From assembly GCA_900318085.1 (NCBI GenBank), contig ONJF01000010.1, positions 1 to 57,739 on the forward strand: a stretch of 57,739 nt of DNA, written 5' to 3'. The translations under genes were made by a program, and so were the position numbers. Every line of letters starts with the position of its first letter. Position 1 is the stretch's first letter. Shown here one piece after another: positions 42,611-50,680 of this stretch. The DNA comes from an uncultured Bacteroidales bacterium (GTDB lineage Bacteria > Bacteroidota > Bacteroidia > Bacteroidales > F082). The notes under the pieces are model-generated. The model was not told the origin of the DNA, ran no database searches, and saw nothing but the letters and a program-made list of their open reading frames with translations.

Positions 42611-42618
42611 TAATTTTG
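42611..42618 (+). promoter_or_regulatory. -7 promoter element of the candidate small RNA
   Basis: TAATTTTG with a TTG at 42589-42591, 19 nt upstream, matching the Bacteroidetes -33/-7 spacing. No long open frame follows. Confidence 0.6.
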
Positions 42619-42623
42619 CAGGC

Positions 42624-42775
42624 AGTTGGTCGCGGAAAACGGAACGAAAAACAAATGAATTATCAAGACGAGAGGGACGGGCCATTAGACACGACACCCC
42701 CCGCGATAACAGATTAAGCCCATGCTGCGGATAAGGTTAAGCTTTGCTCCTTTCAAGCGTGGGCTTTCTTTTTGT
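42624..42775 (+). ncRNA. Candidate small RNA of about 150 nt
   Basis: A promoter-terminator unit without a convincing protein gene. A long-range helix is possible between GTTGGTCGCGG (42625-42635) and CCGCGATAAC (42701-42710). A second hairpin, AGCCCATGC against GCGTGGGCT, is followed by TTCTTTTTG, a typical terminator. It could be a 6S-like or lineage-specific RNA, but no known class was recognised. A 20-codon open frame starting at 42655 (MNYQDERDGPL...) lies within it and leaves a leader-peptide reading possible. Its 3' end overlaps the last codons of the opposite-strand gene at 42753. Confidence 0.5.
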
Positions 42776-43199
42776 TGATTTCGATATTGTAATAATACTT
42801 GCCTCCTTTTTGGAATTGAACTGCCAGACGGACATTTTCTTTTTTCCCATCAATCATACACTTACATTTAAAATTCAAGTATCCAATTATGTTTGGCCCA
42901 TCAGTTTCCTTGGAATTTCCCCAATTATTGTATTCAGCGTATTTGATGAGTTCTGGTAACATAAGCGTTGCGGCGACTTTTTTGAAATAGATAGCCTCGC
43001 CAAAAGCAGTTTTCCTTGCCGAAGTCACTGAAATCGTTATTGGTAGCCCGGTATCTATGTTTATAATTGTCATTCCAGAATACTTATTCTTAATGTATTC
43101 GAAAACAAGTTTGCGTAATTGCTGTAGTTTAAGACGGGACCATTCGTTTGGCGTTTCTGCTTTTGGAATAACTGATTGTTTGTACTTATTAGATTTCAT
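42753..43199 (-). CDS. AT-rich orphan protein, possibly polyvalent-protein LPD/barnase-like
   Basis: Not firmly recognised. The 148-residue product (start chosen at MKSNKYKQSVIPK; an ATG at 43262 is possible) has no signal peptide. Its middle (KYSGMTIINIDTGLPITISV) and end (VRLAVQFQKGGKYYYNIEIN) recall domains carried by phage and conjugative-element polyvalent proteins (LPD3 or barnase/EndoU-like). Base composition is visibly more AT-rich than its neighbours, which suggests transfer. Its stop lies within the candidate RNA's terminator hairpin. No mobility gene remains next to it. Reality as a gene is likely; function is a guess. Confidence 0.55.
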   Translation of the reverse strand: MKSNKYKQSVIPKAETPNEWSRLKLQQLRKLVFEYIKNKYSGMTIINIDTGLPITISVTSARKTAFGEAIYFKKVAATLMLPELIKYAEYNNWGNSKETDGPNIIGYLNFKCKCMIDGKKENVRLAVQFQKGGKYYYNIEINKKKAHA

Positions 43200-43350
43200 A
43201 TCATTTGCATTATACGACGCAAAGGAAAACCATCTGTCAAAACCTATCCATTGATTAAACATTTGTAGTCGACAGTAGTCGTTTGCTGTCGGATATATTA
43301 TTGAATATCGGTAAAGTAATTAAAACCATTTAGCAATTCAAATTATTCGT

Positions 43351-43358
43351 TATTTTTG
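43351..43358 (+). promoter_or_regulatory. -7 promoter element of the aspartate kinase gene
   Basis: TATTTTTG, 21 nt before the ATG. Confidence 0.6.
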
Positions 43359-43378
43359 CATTTTCAAAACCAGAATCA

Positions 43379-44662
43379 ATGATCAAGAAAATCTATAAAT
43401 TCGGTGGCGCGTCGGTGAAAGATGCCGATGCCGTGCGCAACTTGGCACAAATTGTCAGTCAGCACAAGGACGAGGACATCATGTTGGTGGTCTCTGCCAT
43501 GGGCAAGACGACTAATGCCCTCGAAAAAGCTTTGGCCAACTTCCGCGAACAAGATGGCAACCTTGGCATGGATGCCCTGCACGAGGTCATCGCCTACCAC
43601 GACGGCATCATCCAAGGCCTTTTCGATGGCAACACCGACCCACGTTTCGACGAAAACATCGCCAGTCTCTTCATCGAACTTTGGGAAAAACTGCAGAAGA
43701 CCGATACACCCTATGACTACCAATACGACCAAACCGTTTGCTATGGCGAACTCATCTCGACCAGCATCATCCACGAATACCTCAGCAAGTGCGACATCCC
43801 GACACGTTGGCTCGATGCCCGAAAATATGTCATAGCCGAAGACGAGGCTCACTACCGCGCCGCCAACCCCGATTGGGACGAGACAAGACTCAAAATCAAC
43901 AAATTGAACGATGAGCATATTCGGGGCATCGTATGCCTGACGCAGGGTTTCATCGGTGGTACAGCCGACGGCAAACATAGCGTCACCCTAGGACGTGAAG
44001 GCTCTGACTTCACCGCGGCCATCTTCGCCAACTGCCTCGATGCGGAGGAGGTCACCATCTGGAAGGATGTGGACGGCCTGCTCAACGCCGACCCGAAACG
44101 CTTCGCCGACACTGTGCAACTGCCGCACATCCCCTACTCCGAGGCTATCGAGTTGGCTTTCTACGGTGCCACCATCATCCACCCCAAGACTATCAAGCCG
44201 TTGCAAAACAAAGGGATAACGCTAAAGGTGCAGTCATTCCTCCACCCCGACCACGAGCCCTCGCTCATCGACGGTGGCCATCGTAAAAACGACGAGAGCA
44301 TCCCCTCTTTTATCGTCAAGGACAACCAAACGCTAGTCTCCATCTCGCCCCGCGACTACTCGTTCATGGACGAACGCAACCTGAAGACCATCTTCGAAGT
44401 CTGTGCCGATCTGAACATCCATGCGAACATGATCCAGACCTCCGCCTTGATGCTCTCGTTCTGCTTCGACAGCAACGAACAGAAGCTGAAACAGTTGAGA
44501 GCCAACCTTAAAGACGGTTTCAGTGTCAAATACAACGACGGCCTGCAATTGTTCACCATTCGCCACTATCAAGACGGCTTGGAAAGCGAGTTCATCAAAG
44601 GGAAGAAGGTTTTGGTGAAACAAGGGAGTAGGAGTACAATGCAGTTTGTATTAAGCTGTTAA
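43379..44662 (+). CDS. lysC: Aspartate kinase
   Basis: First step of the aspartate pathway (lysine, threonine, methionine): ATP-dependent phosphorylation of aspartate. The 427-residue monofunctional protein begins with the kinase signature YKFGGASVKDADAVRNLA (usually KFGGTSV; here Ala replaces Thr), has TQGFIGG, TLGREGSDFTAAIFA (about 203-217), WKDVDGLLNADPK (about 226-238), and a C-terminal ACT pair (about 305-427: TLVSISPRDYSFMDERNLKT). No fused homoserine dehydrogenase is present. Alone on its transcript; followed by a 289-bp gap made of repeats. Confidence 0.95.
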   Translation: MIKKIYKFGGASVKDADAVRNLAQIVSQHKDEDIMLVVSAMGKTTNALEKALANFREQDGNLGMDALHEVIAYHDGIIQGLFDGNTDPRFDENIASLFIELWEKLQKTDTPYDYQYDQTVCYGELISTSIIHEYLSKCDIPTRWLDARKYVIAEDEAHYRAANPDWDETRLKINKLNDEHIRGIVCLTQGFIGGTADGKHSVTLGREGSDFTAAIFANCLDAEEVTIWKDVDGLLNADPKRFADTVQLPHIPYSEAIELAFYGATIIHPKTIKPLQNKGITLKVQSFLHPDHEPSLIDGGHRKNDESIPSFIVKDNQTLVSISPRDYSFMDERNLKTIFEVCADLNIHANMIQTSALMLSFCFDSNEQKLKQLRANLKDGFSVKYNDGLQLFTIRHYQDGLESEFIKGKKVLVKQGSRSTMQFVLSC

Positions 44663-44691
44663 CACCCAACAACACAGAAACAACTCCCCCT

Positions 44692-44782
44692 GCCGTCATG
44701 GCGGAGGGACATCCGCCATCTCCTGAACAGGAAGGAGACGCCTTAGCTTCAGGAGATCGCGGATCGAGTCCGCGATGACGGC
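44692..44782. repeat. Cruciform repeat of about 90 bp
   Basis: GCCGTCATGGCGGA at the left pairs, with one mismatch, with TCCGCGATGACGGC at the right. Inside, TCTCCTGAA pairs with TTCAGGAGA. A CTTCGACAGGCTCAGGG repeat follows at 44827-44848. The gap 44663-44951 holds these repeats and the next promoter, and no gene. Confidence 0.85.
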
Positions 44783-44909
44783 CTATGGGTCGGTGTCACC
44801 CGTAAAAGCACCGTTCCTTTTAGTTGGCCCTTCGACAGGCTCAGGGACCTTTGTTCTGACATTTTTTTCAAAAAATCAGTTAAAAGGAATAACCTTTCTT
44901 TGTTTTTCC

Positions 44910-44917
44910 TAAATTTG
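44910..44917 (+). promoter_or_regulatory. -7 promoter element of the FAD/Fe-S oxidoreductase gene
   Basis: TAAATTTG, 34 nt before the ATG at 44952. TTTG at 44899-44902 is too close to serve as -33. Confidence 0.5.
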
Positions 44918-44951
44918 CGCCCGCATTATAAGACTCAAAAACACATTCTAT

Positions 44952-47900
44952 ATGTACAAAATCGAGAAACACCCCATCTTGGACATCCCGCAGGAAGACC
45001 TTGTGGAATTCCAATATGAAGGCAAGACCGTCAAAGGTCAGCGCGGCAAGACCATCGCCGCCGCCCTTCACCAAGCCGGTTATCCCGTCCACAGCCACTC
45101 GCTCGACGGCCGCAACCGAAGCCTCAACTGCGGTATCGGCAAATGCGGTGCCTGCGAGATGCTGGTCGATGGCAAGATCCGCCGTATCTGCATCACCAAA
45201 GTCGACGGCGTCAAGGAAGTGCGCCGCATCGACAAGGAGGACACCATCCTTCCCGAGCCCAAGGAGCAGCAGCCCCGTGAGGTGAAGGTCTACAAGACCC
45301 AAGTCGCCATCATCGGTGCCGGCCCCGCGGGTCTCGCCTGCCGTGAGCAACTCAACGCCTTCGGCATCAGCAACATCGTCGTCGACAACAACGCCAACAT
45401 CGGTGGTCAGTTCAATATGCAGACCCACCAGTTCTTCTTCTTCGAGAAAGAGAAGAAATTCGGCGGCATGCGTGGCTTCGACATCGCCAAGACCTTGGCG
45501 GGCGACAACCACGAAGGCATCCTGCTGAACAACACCGTTTGGGACCTCCTTGAAGGCGGTCGCGTGGCCATCAAGAACATCGTCACTGGCGAGATTGGCT
45601 ACATCGATGCACAACATCTCGTGGTTGCCACGGGTGCCGTGCCTTTCATGCCGACCTTCGAGAACGACGACGTGCCGGGCGTTTATACCGCTGCCGTGTT
45701 CCAGAAGATGATGAACCAAGAGCACACCTTGTTGGGTAAGAAAGTCCTCACCGTGGGCGCTGGCAACATCGGCTACCTGACCTCGTATCAAGGCATGCAA
45801 GCTGGTGCCACCATCAAGGCCATCATCGAGGCCATGCCCCGCGAGGGCGGCTTCCCGGTGCAGGCCAACCGCGTGCGCCGTCTCGGCATCCCGATCATGA
45901 CCAGCTATGTCCTGGTGCGCGCCATCCCCAACGCCGACTACACTGGCATCACAGGCGCCGTCATCGCCAAGTGCGAGAACTTCAAGGCCATCCCTGGCAC
46001 TGAACAAGTCATCGACGACATCGACATCATCAACATCTGCACTGGCCTTATTCCCGACAACCAACTGTTGGTGAAAGGCCGCGAGGTCTTCGGCCTCAAC
46101 ACCTATGGTGCCGGCGATGCCATCCGCATCGGCGAAGGCACCAGCGCCGTACTGCGTGGCAAACAAGTCGCCTACGAGGTGGCCCAAGCCATTGGCGTGC
46201 GTTTCAACTACGACGATTATCTTGAGATTTCAAGACAATATATCGACTCGCAACAGCATCCTGTGCGTCTCCTTGAGAAGCCCAACCTGCCCACGCCCGA
46301 GCGCATGATGCAGAAGGCTTTCGTGCAGGCTGACTGTCTCTACGGCTTCGCCTGCAACCCCTGCTCGTTCAGCTGCCCGCAAGGCGCCATCACCAAACCT
46401 TCCACCAGCAGCACGCCGACCATCGACTACAACAAGTGCATCGGCTGTATGCTGTGTGTCTCCAGTTGCCCGGGTCTGGCCATCTTCGGCTACGATGTGC
46501 AGAAGTCGACATGCTTCCTGCCCATCGAATATGAAGCACAAGAAGGCGCAGAGGTCTATCTCGTCGACAACGACGGCCAAAAGATTGGCGAAGGCGTCAT
46601 CGAGAAAATCCTCAAGAAGTCGAACAAGACCAATGTGGCCCGCGTGAAAGCCCGTTCTTCACGTCCCTCTGGAGAGGCCAGCAGAGTGTTCGAGTTGACC
46701 GATGTCAAAGGCTTCATCCTGAAAGACCGTTACAACGCCAACAAGGAACTCACCACACCGATTTCACCCAAGAAACTGGCCGAAGGCGAAAGCGAGACCT
46801 ACGTCTGCCACTGCGAGGACATCAAACTCGACCGCGTATTGCGCGTCATCGGCAATCGCAAGACCATATCCGTGGATGAGCTGAAGCACATCACCCGTAT
46901 GGGTATGGGTCCCTGCCGTGGCAAGCGTTGTATCCCACGCGCCCGTCAGATCCTGCGTTCCTACGGCATCGAGTTGGTCGGCGACGCCACACCGCGCGCC
47001 CCGCTGTCGAACCAAGTCAGCCTTGGCGACCTCTACAACCCACACACCAAAGAGACCTTCATCTTCCCCGAAATGAACGGCGTGAAAAAAGAACAGGTCG
47101 AGGTGTTCATCGCGGGTGGCGGTATTGCAGGTAGCGCCTTGTTCCGTTACTTCTCGGAAGCCGGCAAGAAACCCGTGATGATCAACTACAGCCGTGGCGC
47201 TTCGTGGCGTTGCATCGGTGGCGGCCGTCCGGCCTTCTCCAACCCCGACATCGCCGACATCGCCGTGCACAACCACGAGATCTTCAAGAAGATGCAGGCC
47301 GAGCACAACATCAACTACCACCCGACGCATTATGTCAACTTGGTACACGATGAGGCCACCTACAACTCCTTGGATGCCTCACGCGCTTGGAGTGACGCCT
47401 ACATGATTGAACGCAAGGACTTCAAGAAGGAGATTTCGCCGCTGTGGGACGACAGCAAGGACACCTATAGCCATGCCCTCATCACCCGCGACTGCTGGCA
47501 GGCCACGCCTGGCCGCGTCATCGACTACATCCGCTGGATCGGCGTGCAGCAAGGCGGTCGCTACTTCGAGGACTGCGAGCTACTCCATGTGCAGAAGGTG
47601 GGCGGACTCTATGTCACCTTGGTGCGCACCCACGAAGGCGAATTCATCGAGTACACCTGTGACCACTTCGTCAACGCGATGGGTTGGGGTGCCGAGAAGT
47701 TCAACGACATGCTGGGCTTAGACACGGGTCTCTATCCTGTGAAGCACCAAGCCTTCATCACGCGCCGTCTGCCCATGATGGGACCCAACGGTGGCCCGCT
47801 CGACATGATCATCGACCGTCGTCACTACAAGGGCTTCAGCGCCGTCTACGGACAGCAGTGGGCCCACACTGGCCAAATCATCGGCTGTGCCAGCCCCGAC

Positions 47901-48221
47901 ACCGACGCTTACGAGGCACGCCAGAACATCAAGTACAACAGCAAGGAGTTCTTGGAGATCGTCTCCGAGGTCTTCGCCGAGTGGATCCCCAACTTGGGCG
48001 AAGTGAGCTTCTTGGCTTGCTGGGCCGGTCGTTACACCGAGCCGCGATACATCGTCGACCCGGAGGTCGGTATCCTCACCGGATTGCGCGGCCACGGCTT
48101 CATGCTCGGCCAATACCTCGCCAAGTTGTATGTGGACAAGTACCTCGGCAAGGAGGTGCCTGGCTACATGAAGGATTTGGCCTTGAGTGGCAAGGGGTTG
48201 AGTGAGAACGCGTTCAAATAA
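44952..48221 (+). CDS. Multi-cofactor FAD/iron-sulfur oxidoreductase fusion
   Basis: Probably an amino-acid or opine-type dehydrogenase; substrate unknown. The 1089-residue protein joins, in order: a [2Fe-2S] domain (C60, C65, C68, C80); an FAD/NAD(P) pyridine-nucleotide oxidoreductase (GAGPAG 122-127, GAGNIG about 269-274); a two-cluster [4Fe-4S] ferredoxin (C462, C468, C471, C475 and C496, C499, C502, C506); a BFD-type [2Fe-2S] domain (C619, C621, C655, C660); and a C-terminal DAO-type FAD domain (GGGIAG 722-727). Elsewhere these parts are separate subunits (hydrogen cyanide synthase, sarcosine oxidase or proline dehydrogenase types). No signal peptide, so cytoplasmic. Single gene with its own promoter and terminator. 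Confidence 0.9.
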   Translation: MYKIEKHPILDIPQEDLVEFQYEGKTVKGQRGKTIAAALHQAGYPVHSHSLDGRNRSLNCGIGKCGACEMLVDGKIRRICITKVDGVKEVRRIDKEDTILPEPKEQQPREVKVYKTQVAIIGAGPAGLACREQLNAFGISNIVVDNNANIGGQFNMQTHQFFFFEKEKKFGGMRGFDIAKTLAGDNHEGILLNNTVWDLLEGGRVAIKNIVTGEIGYIDAQHLVVATGAVPFMPTFENDDVPGVYTAAVFQKMMNQEHTLLGKKVLTVGAGNIGYLTSYQGMQAGATIKAIIEAMPREGGFPVQANRVRRLGIPIMTSYVLVRAIPNADYTGITGAVIAKCENFKAIPGTEQVIDDIDIINICTGLIPDNQLLVKGREVFGLNTYGAGDAIRIGEGTSAVLRGKQVAYEVAQAIGVRFNYDDYLEISRQYIDSQQHPVRLLEKPNLPTPERMMQKAFVQADCLYGFACNPCSFSCPQGAITKPSTSSTPTIDYNKCIGCMLCVSSCPGLAIFGYDVQKSTCFLPIEYEAQEGAEVYLVDNDGQKIGEGVIEKILKKSNKTNVARVKARSSRPSGEASRVFELTDVKGFILKDRYNANKELTTPISPKKLAEGESETYVCHCEDIKLDRVLRVIGNRKTISVDELKHITRMGMGPCRGKRCIPRARQILRSYGIELVGDATPRAPLSNQVSLGDLYNPHTKETFIFPEMNGVKKEQVEVFIAGGGIAGSALFRYFSEAGKKPVMINYSRGASWRCIGGGRPAFSNPDIADIAVHNHEIFKKMQAEHNINYHPTHYVNLVHDEATYNSLDASRAWSDAYMIERKDFKKEISPLWDDSKDTYSHALITRDCWQATPGRVIDYIRWIGVQQGGRYFEDCELLHVQKVGGLYVTLVRTHEGEFIEYTCDHFVNAMGWGAEKFNDMLGLDTGLYPVKHQAFITRRLPMMGPNGGPLDMIIDRRHYKGFSAVYGQQWAHTGQIIGCASPDTDAYEARQNIKYNSKEFLEIVSEVFAEWIPNLGEVSFLACWAGRYTEPRYIVDPEVGILTGLRGHGFMLGQYLAKLYVDKYLGKEVPGYMKDLALSGKGLSENAFK

Positions 48222-48255
48222 GAATGCTGAATGCTGAATTAGGAATGATGAATGA
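48222..48255. repeat. GAATG heptad repeat
   Basis: GAATGCTGAATGCTGAATT and AGGAATGATGAATGAG directly after the oxidoreductase stop. Confidence 0.8.
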
Positions 48256-48290
48256 GGCTGTCGCAGGTTTGCGGCAGCCTTATTTTATTA
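48256..48290 (+). terminator. Intrinsic terminator after the oxidoreductase gene
   Basis: GGCTGTCGCA, short loop, TGCGGCAGCC (one mismatch), then TTATTTTATT. Confidence 0.8.
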
Positions 48291-48317
48291 TATTATATTT
48301 CAATCGTTTGCAGTCAA

Positions 48318-48345
48318 GTGTTCTCTGTTCGCGAACAGAGAACAC
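48318..48345. promoter_or_regulatory. 28-bp perfect palindrome upstream of fic, possible operator
   Basis: GTGTTCTCTGTTCG followed by its exact reverse complement CGAACAGAGAACAC, about 44 bp upstream of the -7 element. A perfect 14+14 palindrome suggests a dimeric repressor site or a cruciform. It is unrelated to the GTAGAGACG family. Confidence 0.6.
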
Positions 48346-48353
48346 TAAAAAAA

Positions 48354-48384
48354 GTAGGGAGAAAATATATTGGTAGGGAGAAAA
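48354..48384 (+). repeat. Two GTAGGGAGAAAA copies in the fic promoter
   Basis: Exact 12-mers at 48354-48365 and 48373-48384, 19 bp apart. The second ends 4 bp before the -7 element. Three more copies lie in the coding region at 49202-49256. Confidence 0.9.
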
Positions 48385-48388
48385 GTTG

Positions 48389-48396
48389 TATCTTTG
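48389..48396 (+). promoter_or_regulatory. -7 promoter element of fic
   Basis: TATCTTTG, 16 nt before the ATG at 48413. It excludes the in-frame ATG at 48386. Confidence 0.65.
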
Positions 48397-48412
48397 CGGC
48401 AAAAACAACAAT

Positions 48413-49426
48413 ATGAGCATCTGGGAAGAAATAGAAAAACTGATACAAACTTACGAGAACTTGGGGATTGGGCAACAAGTGGACTACGACAAGTTCTATT
48501 TGTACTCACTTATCACCCACTCTACCGCCATTGAAGGCTCAACAATCACTGAGGTGGAGAACCAACTCTTGTTTGACGAAGGTTTAACTTCCAAAGGCAA
48601 AAACATCAATGAGTATTTGATGAACTTGGACTTGAAGGCGGCTTACGAAGCCAGTATTTCAATGGCAAAAGCCCACACTGAGATAACGACAGAATGGATA
48701 AAAAAGATGGCTTCCTTGGTGATGAAAAGCACTGGCAGCACTTATAAAACCGCTTTGGGTGAATTCTCATCCGCCAACGGAGACATAAGATTGGTGAATG
48801 TTAGTGCTGGTATCGGAGGCGCATCGTATATGGATTTCCACAAGGTACCCGATAGATTACAGAATTTCTGCAACAATCTGAATGACAAGCGAAAAAGCAT
48901 TAGCAAAGAAGACAAAAAAAGCCAATACGAAATCAGTTTTGACGCTCATTATGAATTGGTGACTATCCATCCATGGGTTGACGGTAACGGCAGAATGGCC
49001 CGACTGCTCATGAATCATCTTCAATTTGAATACGGCCTAATACCCACAAAGATCCTGAAAGAGGATAAATCTGAATACATTCAAGCGCTTATCGACACTC
49101 GAAGAGATGAAAACTTGCAGATTTTCAGAGACTTCATGTTCAAAACGCTAAGAAAAAACCTCCAGCAAGATATCCAATCCTTTGTTGATTCGCAAAACGA
49201 AGTGGGGAGAAAATCCTCAAATAGTAGGGAGAAAAACAAAGGAAGTAGGGAGAAAATCCTTGAGCTGCTGCGTGAGAACCCCAAACTCACCACGGCAGGT
49301 TTGGCACAAGCAGTGGGCATCTCATCCAAAGGTGTAGAGAAGCAACTTGCACATCTAAAGCGAGAAGGATTGCTTCGCCGCATCGGTCCCGACAAAGGAG
49401 GCCATTGGGAGGTCGTTGATTTGTAA
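48413..49426 (+). CDS. Class II Fic protein with C-terminal winged helix
   Basis: Fic enzymes transfer AMP (or related groups) from a nucleotide to target proteins. The 337-residue product has the N-terminal inhibitory motif STAIEG (S37-x3-E41-G42, class II autoinhibition), the Fic core HPWVDGNGRMAR (about 186-197; catalytic His186, anion-hole GNGR) and a C-terminal winged-helix domain (about 285-337: REKILELLRENPKLTTAGLA, GISSKGVEKQLAHLKREG). Between them, residues about 264-284 hold three (G/S)REK/GRKS units encoded by the GTAGGGAGAAAA repeat also found twice in its promoter. No antitoxin gene is adjacent. The HTH suggests autoregulation; this is inference. Confidence 0.92.
   Translation: MSIWEEIEKLIQTYENLGIGQQVDYDKFYLYSLITHSTAIEGSTITEVENQLLFDEGLTSKGKNINEYLMNLDLKAAYEASISMAKAHTEITTEWIKKMASLVMKSTGSTYKTALGEFSSANGDIRLVNVSAGIGGASYMDFHKVPDRLQNFCNNLNDKRKSISKEDKKSQYEISFDAHYELVTIHPWVDGNGRMARLLMNHLQFEYGLIPTKILKEDKSEYIQALIDTRRDENLQIFRDFMFKTLRKNLQQDIQSFVDSQNEVGRKSSNSREKNKGSREKILELLRENPKLTTAGLAQAVGISSKGVEKQLAHLKREGLLRRIGPDKGGHWEVVDL
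49202..49256 (+). repeat. Three in-frame GTAGGGAGAAAA copies within fic
   Basis: GTGGGGAGAAAA at 49202, GTAGGGAGAAAA at 49224 and 49245. Spacing is 22 and 21 bp. They encode GRK, SREK and SREK before the winged helix. Confidence 0.9.
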
Positions 49427-49429
49427 CAA

Positions 49430-49462
49430 ACAAAAAAAAGCCCAAGAATCGCTTCTCGGGCT
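49430..49462 (-). terminator. Intrinsic terminator between the convergent fic and OM-protein genes
   Basis: AGCCC.AGAA / TTCT.GGGCT with one mismatch. On the minus strand it is followed by eight T. Confidence 0.8.
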
Positions 49463-49486
49463 AAATTATTAGGCAAAAGTCGCTAA

Positions 49487-50029
49487 TTACCACTCGATGC
49501 CGATGCGCAAGGAGATGCCTGATGGGCTGATCTGTTGTATTCCATGATGATAATTATCATTCTCGTCATAGTATGAATAATCATCATCAATTTTGTCGTA
49601 GTAGGTTCCCGCGACCATCACATTGATGGCGAAGTCGCGCTTGGAGGCGAAACGCACGCCGAAGGCAAGATCGCCATAAGCACCTACCTCGTTACCGACG
49701 AAGGATCCAAGGCGCAGGCTTACGATGGGACTTACAATTTTAGTGTTGTTGAACTGGTAGCGCACATTGGTGTAGATAGGCACAAGGGCATGATCATTAT
49801 TGAAATCGATGCCGAGTCCGATACCCGCATAGATGTGGCCGTTGAAATAAAAGCCATGAGTGGTCGACAGGTTGATGGTGTTGCGCATGTTCTTGTCGAA
49901 ATGCCAGGAGTTGCCATATTCGAGGAAGCCTTGGTAGCCGTTGGGGACGCGGACCTTTCCTTCTTGTTCTTGAGCGAAGACGCTCGTTGCCATGAACAAC
50001 ATGACAAACGCTAAAACTAATTTCTTCAT
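49487..50029 (-). CDS. Small outer-membrane beta-barrel-like protein
   Basis: Function unknown. The 180-residue product has a signal peptide (MLFMATSVFAQ, cleavage about 19) and alternating hydrophobic/aromatic strands typical of an 8-stranded OmpA/OmpW-like barrel: GYQGFLEYGNSWHF, GFYFNGHIYAGIGLGIDF, VPIYTNVRYQF, GAYGDLAFGVRF, AINVMVAGTYYD. It ends in the aromatic SLRIGIEW, a common OM-protein C-terminus recognised by the BAM machinery. 164 bp of featureless sequence lies between it and the gene upstream. Confidence 0.82.
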   Translation of the reverse strand: MKKLVLAFVMLFMATSVFAQEQEGKVRVPNGYQGFLEYGNSWHFDKNMRNTINLSTTHGFYFNGHIYAGIGLGIDFNNDHALVPIYTNVRYQFNNTKIVSPIVSLRLGSFVGNEVGAYGDLAFGVRFASKRDFAINVMVAGTYYDKIDDDYSYYDENDNYHHGIQQISPSGISLRIGIEW

Positions 50030-50193
50030 GATTGATAGATTTTAAGTGTTAGTTACTCGTTTTCAATTTTGTATTATAACGCTAGGCCCTTGGTTTTATT
50101 ATGTATTGGACCTTTTCGCAACAATGGATTTGCCACAAAAATTATGCCGTTTTGCTTGTCTTGGGTCTTATTTAGTCGGTTTTCTGCGAGACC

Positions 50194-50637
50194 TCATTCC
50201 CTCACGAATCCCATGATGGAATGGACATCTTGTCCTATGTCGTTAAGTTCGGCGGGATTGAGGAAGTCGATGGTCATATTTGTTTCGGTCAAAGTTGTGA
50301 TGGTGCCAGTCATATCATATAACATCACTGTATCGTTGACCTTGTGACGAATGCCGTCTTTTATGATCATTTTGTCTCCCTTCAAGGTATAATAGCCACC
50401 GTCCTCTTCATTGTCGTCCGCGATCGCTGTTCCATCCTTCCTGAATTCGACGGTGTGACCGACCACTGCCTCGGTAAGAAACTCATCAAAGTCATCGAAA
50501 GACTCGCCACCTATGGTCATCGACACTTCGGTGATTGTCCATTTCCCATAGACCTGGGGTTGTTTGTTGCAGGATGTCATCGCTGCCATGGTTGCCGCCA
50601 CCAGCAGCAAGACCATGATTTTCAGTGTGTTTTTCAT
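50194..50637 (-). CDS. Lipocalin-like lipoprotein
   Basis: Function unknown. The 147-residue product has a lipoprotein signal (AAMTSCNKQ, Cys about 23), then the lipocalin-like opening VYGKWTITEVSMTIGG and strands VGHTVEFRKDGTAIADD, GGYYTLKGDKMIIKDG and NDTVMLYDMTGTITTLTE. The GxW and following strand pattern match the small calycin-like lipoproteins abundant in Bacteroidetes. It lies after a repeat-filled 129-bp gap downstream of the leucine-rich-repeat gene. Confidence 0.8.
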   Translation of the reverse strand: MKNTLKIMVLLLVAATMAAMTSCNKQPQVYGKWTITEVSMTIGGESFDDFDEFLTEAVVGHTVEFRKDGTAIADDNEEDGGYYTLKGDKMIIKDGIRHKVNDTVMLYDMTGTITTLTETNMTIDFLNPAELNDIGQDVHSIMGFVRE

Positions 50638-50680
50638 TGTATTGAGGTTTTGATTATTTGTTTGTTTTCCGTTTCGGTTT

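Noticed and set aside
42655-42717. 20-codon small protein gene
   Set aside because: The frame is short, lies within the candidate structured RNA, and has no visible family or initiation signal strong enough to call.
48413-49426. Fic toxin-antitoxin module
   Set aside because: No separate antitoxin gene is adjacent; the inhibitory motif is within the protein itself (class II Fic).
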